Numbered from the stretch's first letter, positions 26,513 through 35,045 are shown. The stretch is DNA of 64,000 nucleotides from Bradyrhizobium erythrophlei (GCF_900129425.1 NZ_LT670817.1:6944001-7008000), one strand, 5' to 3'. Notes: generated by a model not told the origin, from the letters alone. Translations and numbers: made by a program.

Positions 26513-27364
26513 GTGCCCCACGCAGCCATGTCCCCAAACAACGTCGCCGTCATCACCGGAGGCGCGTCCGGATTAGGCCTTGCCGCCGCGATGCGGTTCG
26601 CTCGTCTCGGCATGAAAGTGTGCATTGCGGATCTCGGTACTGACCGCCTCGCTGAGGCGGAAGCCAAGATAGCATCGGTGGCGCCGGGCGGCGGCGCCGA
26701 CATCATGACCACTGCCGTCGACGTCAGCCGGTTCGAAGATGTCACGGGGTTGGAACTCGCGGTACGAGAGCGGTTCGGGGGCGCCGATATCCTGATGAAC
26801 AACGCCGGGGTCCAGCCGGGCAGCGAGACGTTCGGCCCGCTGCAAAACTGGCAGCGCGTTCTCGGCGTGAACCTCTGGGGCGTGATCCATGGCTCACAGG
26901 CTTTTGCGCCCGGCATGATCGAGCGTGGTCGCCCCGGCCTCATCATCAACACCGGGTCGAAGCAGGGCATCACCACGCCGCCCGGCGATCCCGCTTACAA
27001 CGTCTCGAAGGCCGGCGTGAAGGCCTTCACCGAGGCGCTTCAACACGAGTTGCGCAACGCGGCCGGCGGCCGGATCAGTGCGCACCTTTTTATTCCGGGC
27101 TTCGTCTTCACCGGTCTTACCGCCAAAGGCCGTACGGAGAAGCCAGCAGCGGCCTGGACGCCGGAGCAAACCGTCGACTTCATGATCGAACGCATCGACG
27201 CCGGAGATTTTTACATCCTGTGTCCGGACAACGATGTGCCGCGTCGCCTTGACGAACGGCGTATTCTTTGGGCAGCGGGCGACATCGTCGAGAATCGCCC
27301 GGCGCTCTCACGCTGGCATCCGGATTTTGCCGAAGCGTTCGCGGCGTTTGTGAAGAAGTCGTAA
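26513..27364 (+). CDS. Short-chain dehydrogenase/reductase (SDR)
   Basis: This classical SDR has 283 residues. The cofactor motif is VITGGASGLGLAAAMRFARLG, NNAG is in ILMNNAGVQPG, and the catalytic triad region is NTGSKQGITTPPGDPAYNVSKAG with the YxxxK pair. An aspartate ends the second strand (CIADLGTDRL), which favours NAD over NADP. The GTG start at 26513 follows CAGGAGAACT. The substrate is unknown; no operon partner is evident. Confidence 0.88.
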   Translation: MPHAAMSPNNVAVITGGASGLGLAAAMRFARLGMKVCIADLGTDRLAEAEAKIASVAPGGGADIMTTAVDVSRFEDVTGLELAVRERFGGADILMNNAGVQPGSETFGPLQNWQRVLGVNLWGVIHGSQAFAPGMIERGRPGLIINTGSKQGITTPPGDPAYNVSKAGVKAFTEALQHELRNAAGGRISAHLFIPGFVFTGLTAKGRTEKPAAAWTPEQTVDFMIERIDAGDFYILCPDNDVPRRLDERRILWAAGDIVENRPALSRWHPDFAEAFAAFVKKS

Positions 27365-27439
27365 CTCACGCGTTTTTGAACCGATGATGAGATGAGTTTA
27401 GCACTTGCGCCATTTGAGGTGATCGAGGAACGCCGAACT

Positions 27440-27730
27440 ACACCGCGATGGAACAACGTGCTCGCCAACACGGTGGAGGTCGCGAACAAGGGCCGCGCCA
27501 CGGTGATGCACGCGCCGATCAGTTTTGCCGAGGGTTACGGCGAACTCACCACCCATCCCTATGGAATCCTCAAGGGTGTCGTCGACAACAAGGCCTTTCG
27601 CAGGGGATCCTGGGGTGCCGCCATCGTCGACGCGTTAACGCCGCAGCCCGAGGACATCCTGATCGAAGGCGAGCGCGGTCTCGACGCAGTTTCCAGCACC
27701 AACCTCGATTTCATTTTGCGAAGCAGTCAC
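27440..27730 (+). pseudogene. Isochorismatase-family cysteine hydrolase relic
   Basis: An open stretch reads NNVLANTVEVANKGRATVMHAPISF..HPYGILKGVVDN..FRRGSWGAAIVDALTPQP..STNLDFILRS. This is the middle of an isochorismatase-like cysteine hydrolase. The N-terminal catalytic-aspartate region (an xLIxYQNDF-type strand) and the half that should carry the catalytic cysteine are both gone. A small internal deletion near VEVANKGRA is also likely. The frame continues to 28012 only by chance. It is therefore a decayed internal fragment lying 76 bases after the SDR gene. Confidence 0.75.
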
Positions 27731-27786
27731 GACGAGTTCTTGAACCTGCTGGCGGGACGCGCCAGGTTGGGACCGCGGACCGGCTA

Positions 27787-27993
27787 TCAAAGCGCCTCCT
27801 GCTTGTGTCCGCATTGCTTGCAGGCGAATTTTACGCGGGTTGCGCCTTTTTCGGCCGAGATCCGGTTTGGTGTGCCGCATTTTCCGCACACCGTCTCGAT
27901 GCGGGTGTTGCCCTGCTTCACCACAAGGGCCTTGCGTTCCATGGTTTCACGGATCAGGCGCTCGGCCTCTTCCCGCATCGATTGCTTTGACAT
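27787..27993 (-). CDS. Small zinc-ribbon protein
   Basis: This 68-residue protein has an N-terminal basic/acidic helix (MREEAERLIRETMERKALVV). It ends in a zinc ribbon with two CxxC pairs, ETVCGKCGTPNRIS and FACKQCGHKQ. It may bind zinc and nucleic acid or a partner; function unknown. Codon usage and the regular cysteine spacing support a real gene despite its small size. No clear operon partner is seen. Confidence 0.7.
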   Translation of the reverse strand: MSKQSMREEAERLIRETMERKALVVKQGNTRIETVCGKCGTPNRISAEKGATRVKFACKQCGHKQEAL

Positions 27994-28055
27994 CCGTTCG
28001 CACCTGTCTTGAGAACGCTACCGCGGCAGGCTTATAGCACTTGCAGCGCAATCCG

Positions 28056-28469
28056 CTACGTCTCGACGATCACGTAGCTGTCCTCGACATGCACCGGAAA
28101 CGTCTCGGCCACGTAAGGTCCCTTGGCCAGGGTTTCGCCATCCTCGATGACAACCGGATAGGTCCGCACCTTCACCCGCTTCGGATCGAACCAGGATTGC
28201 CCGTTGCGCATGTCGAATTCCCAGCCGTGCCAGGCGCAGCGCAGGAACTCGCCGACCCGGGAACGCTGATAGACCCCCGGTTCCGGCGAGGTCAGCCGGG
28301 CCACGCATGCCGCCTTGTCGAGCGGCGCGCCGGCATGCGGACAGCGGTTGAGCAACGCGAAGAACTCGCCATTGACGTGGAACACGACGATGTCGCGGCC
28401 CTCCACGCCGACCACCTTGTTGCCACCGGGCGGGATCTCTGTGGTGCGGGCGACGATGTGACGGGCCAT
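28056..28469 (-). CDS. Rieske [2Fe-2S] ferredoxin-like protein
   Basis: This 137-residue single-domain Rieske protein has the first ligand pair in NRCPHAGAPLDKA and the second in LRCAWHGWEFDMRNG, giving the Cys-His/Cys-His cluster. Such ferredoxins pass electrons to ring-hydroxylating oxygenases or similar enzymes. It starts 5 bases after the first amidohydrolase stops and is the third gene of that operon, so it likely serves the same pathway. No oxygenase gene is in the operon, which is unusual. Confidence 0.85.
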   Translation of the reverse strand: MARHIVARTTEIPPGGNKVVGVEGRDIVVFHVNGEFFALLNRCPHAGAPLDKAACVARLTSPEPGVYQRSRVGEFLRCAWHGWEFDMRNGQSWFDPKRVKVRTYPVVIEDGETLAKGPYVAETFPVHVEDSYVIVET

Positions 28470-28474
28470 GGCGA

Positions 28475-29587
28475 TCAGAGCTTGTACAGCGCGCGGGCGT
28501 TGCCGTTGAAGATCTTCGCCCGTTCCGCTTCGCTCAGCGGGGTTTTGAAGGCGAAACGCGGATCGTCGAAATCCCAGTGCGGATAATCCGACGAGAACAA
28601 CAGGCGGTCGACGCCGACCCATTCGATCAGCGACCGCAGGTGTTTTGCCTCGTCCGGCTCGTCGATCGGCTGCGTGGTGAACCAGAAATGCTCCCGCACA
28701 TATTCGGACGGCCGTCGCTTCAGATGCGGGACTTCATCGCGGAAGCGCGCAAAATGCTGGTCCATCCGCCACATCGCCGGTGGAATCCAGCCGAACCCGC
28801 CTTCGATGAACACGATCTTGAGACGCGGGAAACGCTCGGGCACGCCCTCGATCACCAGGCTCGTCAGCGTTGCCGCCATCGAATGCGCATTCGACTGATG
28901 CTCTTCGGCATAATAGGACGGCCAGCCGCCGCCGGTCGGCGCGTGACCGCCATAGCCGCCGACATGGATGCCGAGCGGCAGGCCGAGTTCCTCGGCGCGG
29001 GCGTAGATCGGCCAATAACGGTGGCGGCCGAGCGGCTCGTTGGCGCGCGGCGAAATATTGATCTGCACATATTGCCCGATCTTGGCGCAACGCTCGATCT
29101 CGGCGATCGCCGCCTCGGTGTCGTCCTGTCCGACCAGGATCGAGGCTTTCAGCCGCGGCTCCCGGCTGGTCCAGTGCGCCAGCTGCCAGTCGTTGACGGC
29201 GCGCTGGATCGCGGCGCCGAAATCGAGATTCTGCTGCGAGAAGATGAAGAGGTCGAGCACCTGCAACAGGCCGAACTCGATATCGAGCGGGTCGAGGTGC
29301 TGCTTGCGCATGAAAGCGAGATCGGATCCGGGCGGCCCGCCGGTCGGCGGCCACGCATCGCGGCGCGCGATCAGCGGCGAGGATCGCGGATAGGGCGTGG
29401 TGCCCATATAGGGCGTGCGCAGATGGTCGCCGTAGGTCTTCAGATGCTCCTGCCAGCGCTTCGAAAGGAACGGGTTGAGGTCGGAGCGCGCATGCAGGCT
29501 CGGGTGAATATCGCAGTCGATGATCCGCAGGCGGCTCTTGGCGGAGGCTTCCTGCCCGGACACGGGGCGGTCGATGACGTCGCTCAT
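28475..29587 (-). CDS. Metal-dependent amidohydrolase (ACMSD-like), copy 1
   Basis: This 370-residue enzyme of the amidohydrolase-2 / ACMSD-like family has the N-terminal metal motif RIIDCDIHPSLHA. A metal histidine follows in GLPLGIHVGGYGG, and the late catalytic aspartate is in LLFSSDYPHWDFDD. Members decarboxylate or hydrolyse aromatic and dicarboxylic compounds. The start is decisive: GAAGGAGGATCGC precedes ATG 29587. It lies 19 bases after the paralogous amidohydrolase and 5 bases before the Rieske ferredoxin. The two amidohydrolases may form a heteromer, or act in sequence (inference). Confidence 0.87.
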   Translation of the reverse strand: MSDVIDRPVSGQEASAKSRLRIIDCDIHPSLHARSDLNPFLSKRWQEHLKTYGDHLRTPYMGTTPYPRSSPLIARRDAWPPTGGPPGSDLAFMRKQHLDPLDIEFGLLQVLDLFIFSQQNLDFGAAIQRAVNDWQLAHWTSREPRLKASILVGQDDTEAAIAEIERCAKIGQYVQINISPRANEPLGRHRYWPIYARAEELGLPLGIHVGGYGGHAPTGGGWPSYYAEEHQSNAHSMAATLTSLVIEGVPERFPRLKIVFIEGGFGWIPPAMWRMDQHFARFRDEVPHLKRRPSEYVREHFWFTTQPIDEPDEAKHLRSLIEWVGVDRLLFSSDYPHWDFDDPRFAFKTPLSEAERAKIFNGNARALYKL

Positions 29588-29606
29588 GCGATCCTCCTTC
29601 GAAAAG

Positions 29607-30668
29607 TTATGCGGCGAGAGAGAGCCGCGGAAAGGTTTCCAGCGGATTGTCCGAACACATTCGCGAAACGATACTCGCAGGCAGATGCGGCGGTATCGCG
29701 TCGTCGCCGTCGAACTGCCAGTGCGGATAATCCGACGCAAACAGCAACATCCTGTCCGAGTCGATCATATCGATGATGTCGGCGACACCGGCCGCGTCGG
29801 GTGGACTGTCGAACGGCTGCGTGGTCAGGCGAATGTGGTCGCGCATGATCACCGCCGGCTCGCGGTCGATCCAGGGCACCTCGACCCGCACGCCGCGCCA
29901 GGTCTTGTTGGCGCGCCACATGAAGGCCGGCAGCCAGCTCACGCCGGATTCCATCAGCACCGCCTTGAGTCCGGGAAATTTGAGGAACACGCCTTCGTAG
30001 ATCAGGCTGAGGATCTGGGCCTGAAACGCCTGCGCCTCGGCCAGATAATATTCGTAGCGATAGGAAGGCCAGCCGGTCGAACTCGGCGCCCCGCGGTACT
30101 GGCTGCCGGCGTGAATCGCGATCGGCAGCTTGTATTTCTCGGCGACCTGGTAGACCGGCCAGTAGTGCCGCCGCCCGAGCAGGCTTTCGCCCTGCGCCAG
30201 CACCAGCACGGAGACGAACCGGTTGTCGCCGGCGCGGCGCTCGATTTCCTCGATCGCCAGATCCGGCGCCTGCATCGGCACCACGATCGAGGCCCGCAGC
30301 CGCTTGTCGCGCGACAGCCATTCGGCCGCGATCCAGTCGTTGATTGCCTTGCAGAAGGCCGCCGCCATGTAGGGATCGTACACCGCCTGCGCGCCATAGA
30401 GCACATTGCAGATCGCGTGGCTGGCGCCGAGCTGATCGAACGCGCCCTGCTGCACCATCGAAAGATCGCTGCCGGGCTTGCCCTGCGCGGGCCGCCAGTC
30501 GGCGCGGCCGGACAGCGGCATGTTGGGCGGATAGCTGGTGAGATCGAGCCCGTCGATCGCGCGGCTCACCACCTGTTCCTTCCAGTGGTCGTCGAGATAA
30601 GGCAATAGCGTGGTGCGGGTTCCGCCGATGGCGGGATGGATATCGCAGTCGATCCGCGTCGCCGCCAT
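29607..30668 (-). CDS. Metal-dependent amidohydrolase (ACMSD-like), copy 2
   Basis: This 353-residue paralogue of the downstream gene has TRIDCDIHPAIGG, LPIAIHAGSQYRG and LLFASDYPHWQFDGDD at the same places. It is the first gene of the amidohydrolase-amidohydrolase-Rieske operon. The ATG at 30668 has CCGGGAA upstream; one two codons earlier is possible. The long open frame upstream only reads through repeat DNA. Confidence 0.86.
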   Translation of the reverse strand: MAATRIDCDIHPAIGGTRTTLLPYLDDHWKEQVVSRAIDGLDLTSYPPNMPLSGRADWRPAQGKPGSDLSMVQQGAFDQLGASHAICNVLYGAQAVYDPYMAAAFCKAINDWIAAEWLSRDKRLRASIVVPMQAPDLAIEEIERRAGDNRFVSVLVLAQGESLLGRRHYWPVYQVAEKYKLPIAIHAGSQYRGAPSSTGWPSYRYEYYLAEAQAFQAQILSLIYEGVFLKFPGLKAVLMESGVSWLPAFMWRANKTWRGVRVEVPWIDREPAVIMRDHIRLTTQPFDSPPDAAGVADIIDMIDSDRMLLFASDYPHWQFDGDDAIPPHLPASIVSRMCSDNPLETFPRLSLAA

Positions 30669-30849
30669 GCGCATTTCCCGGATGTCGTTTTTTGGCGGCT
30701 TTTCGATACCGCGCTTCGGCGCCAAATGTGCCGCCGATGCGTCGGGAGCGCAAGGGTTGAGCGGCCAAAAACCGCTCAGCGGAGCAATTGGGCTCCGCGA
30801 AGCAGGTGAGCTGTGGTGAAGCACCATGTCTCGGCAATGACGGTGGGCT

Positions 30850-30996
30850 CCCTCTCCCCTTGTGGGATCGAGACGAGCGAAGCTCGCTCTGTAAGGCTGG
30901 GGTGAGGGGTTCAGGTCTATCGTGAAAGCATAACCCCTCACCCGGATCGCATCTGCCGATGCGATCCGACCTCTCCCGCAAGGGGAGAGGTGAAGG
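30850..30996. repeat. Dispersed CCTCTCCC/GGTGAGGG hairpin repeat, copy 3
   Basis: CCCTCTCCCCTTGTGGGATC, GGGGTGAGGGG, CCCCTCACCCGG and CCTCTCCCGCAAGGGGAGAGG are seen. Internal hairpin: GGATCGCATCTGCCGATGCGATCC. Confidence 0.75.
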
Positions 30997-31065
30997 CCGC
31001 CTAGCAATGGCATCGGCCGCATCAGATTCAATTTTCAATAGCCAAGGCGCAAGTGGATGCAAGAC

Positions 31066-31185
31066 CGTCATTGCGAGCCAACGGGTCGCGCGAATGCGCG
31101 CCCGATGACAGGCTCCGCGAAGCAATCCATTCTTTCTTTTTGTTGCTGCATGGATTGCTTCGTCGCTTCGCTCCTCGCAATGACG
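31066..31185. repeat. CGTCATTGCGAG palindromic repeat, copy 2, with nested hairpin module
   Basis: The outer arms CGTCATTGCGAG and CTCGCAATGACG are perfect inverted repeats. Inside, the 40-base module (CAACGGGTCGCGCGAATGCG to AGGCTCC, about 31080-31115) replaces the usual GAGCGAAGCGA segment. Then follow GCGAAGCAATCCAT and ATGGATTGCTTCG arms. Confidence 0.85.
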
Positions 31186-31205
31186 CAGCAACTCCAGATA
31201 TGACT

Positions 31206-31714
31206 CCGCGATCTCGCGGCGCAGTGCGTCCGAGGTTTGCAATCAATCTCCGCCCTGAAAACAGAGGGCGTGGGGAATGCCGGGCGCCCGATGCACCCGC
31301 AGCCTCGTGTGCGCTATGGTAGTAAGTATGCACACGAGTATTCACAGCGAGCCACCGGAAATCACCCGGCATTCCCGCACGCAATGGTTTTAACCGCTTA
31401 TACCGCGCTCTCCCCGGTGATCGGCTTTCTTGTCACCGTCATCTGCGGAAACCTGGTTCATCCGCGCCCGGTCGGGCCGACTCGCCTTCCGCAAACTTGA
31501 CGCCGGCGTCGAGGCGTCAGGACCACACGTCTTCGCCGTCCGCGAGCAACATCGTTCGTCAGCATGCCGGTCGTCGCTCACGGGAAACCCGCCCTGCGAT
31601 CCCTTGCACACCCGACGCTGCCGCGTCCACCGCAACCCGCCCCAACGTTCACGACGATGGCCAACGCCCCTCTGATCGGGACGGGATGGCGCTGGATATA
31701 AAGTGATTTGGGTC
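31206..31714 (-). repeat. Long dispersed repeat, copy B (inverted relative to copy A at 21.6-22.0 kb)
   Basis: It matches copy A on the opposite strand from its GCGAGATCGCG end to its GACCCAAATCA end. It is longer by about 85 bases, mainly because of extra sequence around 31545-31620 and 31435-31490. Confidence 0.8.
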
Positions 31715-31943
31715 TTCGGAAAAACAGAATATTTTTGCAAAAGGGGCTGGACAGGTTTTCGCGAAGCAAGCCCGTCGGGCAAATCACATGGTAACAGAAG
31801 TGGACTGGCCGCCCGCCGCGTCAGCGATGCGCCTCTCTTTTGTGGCGAGCCACGGCGTCCTCCTTGCCAAATCTTAATTTTCGTCGATGAACGGCCGCGC
31901 GGGCGGCGCCGACCAACATCTGCAATGTCAGATGGAGGCCGCC

Positions 31944-32330
31944 ATGAAACGAATCATCCTCGCCGGCTTGTTCGCGCTGAGCGCGGTCGCGCACGCCGAT
32001 ACTTCGACTTACGTCTGGCAGGGCAAAGGCCAGTGGAGCGATGCGCAGTTGCAGGCTGCGGCGCAGGTTTGCGATCAGCGCTACGGGGTTGTCGAGAACG
32101 GCGCCGTCACTTCGGGCAACTACAAGCGCTGCATGCTCAAGCAGGGCTGGCGATACCAAAGCACGGCGCGCGAGAAGACCTTTATCGATCCGGATTCGGG
32201 CATGAGTTGCCATGACGAGGGCGGCATGTCGGTCTGCGTTCCGCCGCAGGGCACCGTGAGGTATTTCGACCCCGATCAGGGATTGCCGTGCACGCGCACC
32301 GGGATCGTGTCGGTCTGCTCCAATTTTTGA
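31944..32330 (+). CDS. Small exported cysteine-rich protein of unknown function
   Basis: This 128-residue protein has a signal peptide (MKRIILAGLFALSAVAHA) and mature cysteines at QVCDQRYG, KRCMLKQGW, SCHDEGG, SVCVPPQ, LPCTRTG and SVCSNF, which could form three disulfides. I do not recognise the family. The start follows TGGAGGCC. It stands alone after the repeat block. Confidence 0.65.
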   Translation: MKRIILAGLFALSAVAHADTSTYVWQGKGQWSDAQLQAAAQVCDQRYGVVENGAVTSGNYKRCMLKQGWRYQSTAREKTFIDPDSGMSCHDEGGMSVCVPPQGTVRYFDPDQGLPCTRTGIVSVCSNF

Positions 32331-32837
32331 GTAGCGGTGGGCTCCCGGCCAACTTGTAAGATGCCTTCCGTTTGAATCATAGCGACGGGTCTTTTTCGAA
32401 AGAGCCGTTTTTGCTTCGCGCTAGAGCAAGTTGGTAATTTGAATCGGTGTGCCCTTCACCTCTCCCCAGCGGGGAGCGGTCGATTTGCCAACGGGTCGGC
32501 GCGAAGCGCCGCCCGATGATAAACTCCGCAAATCGGGTGAGGGGGTGCTGCACCAACGATAGACTGCAACCCCTCACCCGGCGCTACGCGCCGACCTCTC
32601 CCTATGGGAGAGGTAAAGTTTCGGCTGCGCCGCAGCTCAATCTAACTTCATCTCATCACGCTTTAGACGTCCGGGCATTCACGACTTGTAGCGGCGGCGG
32701 CAAGAAAGGCGTGGATGGCCGGGACATCTAGCGCGAAGACGCGCTTCGCGCTGTTGCCCGGCCATGACGAAAAGTGAGAGTCATGTTCAGTTGCGTAGAA
32801 TAAAGCTAGAAAATGCCGGCTGCAATTTCGGTGAGAC
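32331..32837. repeat. Repeat-filled intergenic region (copy 4 of the CCTCTCCC family and a GGCCGGG repeat)
   Basis: 32452-32617 is copy 4 of the CCTCTCCC/GGTGAGGG repeat; the hairpin module (about 32487-32524, CAACGGGTCGGCGCGAAGCG onward) sits in the loop of the GATTTGC...GCAAATC stem. 32705-32768 is a further palindromic unit (GGCGTGGATGGCCGGGA to TGCCCGGCCATGACG). No gene is seen. Confidence 0.75.
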
Positions 32838-33149
32838 TCAGATCGCGCCGGCCTGGCCGGTGGCCTTGTCGGTGAGCGCGACGGTTTCGAAATACTGGAT
32901 CCTGGGATCGTTGCCATAACGCGCGCGGATGCCTTCGCGCCAGGGGCCGGAGTAGAACGCTTCAGCGGCGGCCTGGCTTTCCCACATGTAGACGCCGCCG
33001 GCGATGTCGCCCTCTTTCCGGCAGATGAACTGCTTGCGAAGGAAGCCGGGGGCTTTCAGGAAATCGGGCGCGATTTTGGTGAAATGTTCGCGGCATTCCT
33101 CGAGCCCGATCGATTTCGGCAGATCGTAGAGAACAATGGCAGTAATCAT
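32838..33149 (-). CDS. Small dimeric alpha-beta barrel (monooxygenase-like) protein
   Basis: This 103-residue protein has an ABM/YdhR-like ferredoxin fold: MITAIVLYDLPKSIGLEECR, then APGFLRKQFICRKEGDIAGG and VYMWESQAAAEAFYSGPWRE. Such proteins are cofactor-free monooxygenases or simple binding proteins. Function and partner are unknown. The start ATG at 33149 has a weak ribosome site. Confidence 0.72.
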   Translation of the reverse strand: MITAIVLYDLPKSIGLEECREHFTKIAPDFLKAPGFLRKQFICRKEGDIAGGVYMWESQAAAEAFYSGPWREGIRARYGNDPRIQYFETVALTDKATGQAGAI

Positions 33150-33405
33150 CGACGTTGTTCGCTTTGCTCATGGTTGAAATCAGGCCGCGGCACTGCTCGA
33201 TAGCGTGCGCGCCGACGCCGGCGGTAGAGACCATGATAGTCAATTTGATGGAAAGAAGAATGTCGAGGGGATCCGTGGCCTCGATGTATTCGGACCAGAT
33301 CGATCGCGACGAGAACCGCCGTGACGCCGGAGGGAGCAAGGGTCTGCGCGTCGGGACCGACGACGCTCGCCGTCGGTCGATTCCGACTGTGGGCGGAAGG
33401 CTTCT
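33150..33405. other. Intergenic, nothing recognised
   Basis: The short open frames here show no domain, no signal peptide and no good ribosome site. Confidence 0.4.
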
Positions 33406-33552
33406 TTAAATGGCAAACACCCAGACCGCGAGGATCGTCGCCAGCGTCGCCAGGCCGCTGACGGTCCAGCCCGCCGCATAGGCTGCCGTATCCTCGCTGC
33501 TGCCGTGCATGACATCGACTCTCTCGGTCGAAGCCGGCCAATGATCGGACAT
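33406..33552 (-). CDS. 48-residue single-pass membrane protein
   Basis: A very short gene with a near-perfect ribosome site (CAGGAGGCGATC before ATG 33552). The protein has an acidic polar N-terminus (MSDHWPASTERVDVMHGSSE) and one C-terminal hydrophobic segment (about 30-48, VSGLATLATILAVWVFAI). The family is not recognised. The strong translation signal is the main argument for it being real. Confidence 0.6.
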   Translation of the reverse strand: MSDHWPASTERVDVMHGSSEDTAAYAAGWTVSGLATLATILAVWVFAI

Positions 33553-34091
33553 GATCGCCTCCTGATATAATTCAGCAAGACAATCGCTCCCCCCGCCGCC
33601 GGTTCCATCCACACCGACGCGTCCGGGTCAAATCATCCGCCTGTCGCACGGCGCTGCCGTGCTCCTCACCATGAGGGTCCCGGACCTGAGGGGCGCATGG
33701 CCGTCTGAACTGAACGCGGCAACAATCCCGGATTCTCGAGTATGGCCTCCGAGGGCCCATCGACACGCCCCGCCGAATATCACCACATATTGAGGTCACT
33801 CCGCCGGATCGCAAGATTTGGTGGCTAAGCGGGAAGCCGGTGGGCTGCGTCCGCGCAGCCATTCCGGCGCTGCCCTGGTAACTGTACGCAGCGAGTTGGT
33901 CCCGATTTGACGCCACTGATGCCCTGGCATTGGGAAGACCGGAAAGCAGCGGCGACCGGCGAGCCAGGAGACCTTCCGCGACACCGAAAAACGTCCGCGG
34001 TGTGCTGTTATTCGGGCGGCGATGCCGTTAAAATCGCCCAAAATGCGGATCGATGCTCGATCCCTGACGGTGCATTCATGCGTGCTCGGTA
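33553..34091. other. Intergenic, nothing recognised
   Basis: About 540 bases without a convincing gene in either strand. It carries the start regions of the flanking divergent genes. Confidence 0.4.
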
Positions 34092-35045
34092 ATGACAAAA
34101 TACCTCGTACTTGGTCTGTTGCTGACGACACTGACGGGTTCATCGGTTCGCGGATCGGAGTCCGGGCTGCCGTTCACCGCGGCCGACGTGGTGAAGGTCG
34201 GACTCGACCTCAACGATTCCGATACGCCCTCGCCTGACGCCGCCACGGATGAATCGAAGCCATGCGCGAGCGTTTCGTTTTCCCGCAACCTGAAATACGG
34301 CGAGAGCGACCAGAACGTGCTGGATGTCGCAACCGGCGATTCCAGGGACACCTCACCGCGGCCGGTGCTCCTGTTCGTCGCCGGAGAAAGTTTCACCGAC
34401 GATAGCGGAGCTGCTCCGGACGCGGCCATGATCGAGGACGAGGCGATGTGCTTTGCCGCGCGCCACGGAATGGTCGGGGTGAAAGTGAATTACCGGCTGG
34501 CTCCCGCCAACCCGTGGCCTGCCGGCGCCAGGGACGTCGCGGCGGCAACCTCGTGGGTCCACCAGAACATCGATCTGTTCGGCGGAAGCCGCGACGAGAT
34601 CGTGGCTGTCGGCTACGTCGTCGGCGCGTTTCACGTGGCAAGTTTCCTCGGTCACCCGGAATTGCAGGCAAACGATTCCAGTGTCGCCGGAGCGGTGCTG
34701 GTGTCGGGCATTTACCGCCCGGGCCCGGATGCCAGCGCGCCCGAAAGATCCTACTTCGGTGCCGATGCCAGCAAATACGACGAGCGATCGGCATTGCCGG
34801 GTATTCTGAACGTCGAAACGCCACTGTTGCTCGCCTGGTCGGCTGCCGACGCTCCGCGCCTGATCGCTCAGGGCGAAAAGCTCAAACAGCTGTTGTGCAA
34901 TGCCTCCGCTCACTGCCCGCACACGACGGTGCTCAAGGAACGTGAGAGCCTGGCTTCGCTGTTCGCTCCGGATGCGTCCGGGGGAAGCCTTGCCGAACCA
35001 ACGCTGGAACTGATCCGTGAAATCGAAGCCAGGGGCATGCCGTGA
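34092..35045 (+). CDS. Exported alpha/beta-hydrolase-like protein lacking the catalytic serine
   Basis: This 317-residue protein has an N-terminal signal-like segment (residues 1-22) and an alpha/beta-hydrolase-3/BD-FAE fold. NYRLAPANPWPAGARDV and the WVHQNIDLFGGSRDEIVAVG run-in to the nucleophile elbow are textbook. The elbow itself reads G174-Y-V-V-G178, so the serine of GxSxG is Val176. The oxyanion HGGG motif is replaced by VAGES (96-100). The region expected to carry the catalytic histidine (KERESLASLFAP) has none. It is probably a non-catalytic binding protein, or an inactive relic kept open. Confidence 0.75.
   Translation: MTKYLVLGLLLTTLTGSSVRGSESGLPFTAADVVKVGLDLNDSDTPSPDAATDESKPCASVSFSRNLKYGESDQNVLDVATGDSRDTSPRPVLLFVAGESFTDDSGAAPDAAMIEDEAMCFAARHGMVGVKVNYRLAPANPWPAGARDVAAATSWVHQNIDLFGGSRDEIVAVGYVVGAFHVASFLGHPELQANDSSVAGAVLVSGIYRPGPDASAPERSYFGADASKYDERSALPGILNVETPLLLAWSAADAPRLIAQGEKLKQLLCNASAHCPHTTVLKERESLASLFAPDASGGSLAEPTLELIREIEARGMP

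Noticed and set aside
12406..32617. Recurring palindromes as a CRISPR array
   Set aside because: The repeats are dispersed over 20 kb, differ in length, and show no regular spacers or cas genes.
33155..33409. 84-codon plus-strand open frame
   Set aside because: No ribosome site, no domain, and composition unlike the neighbours.
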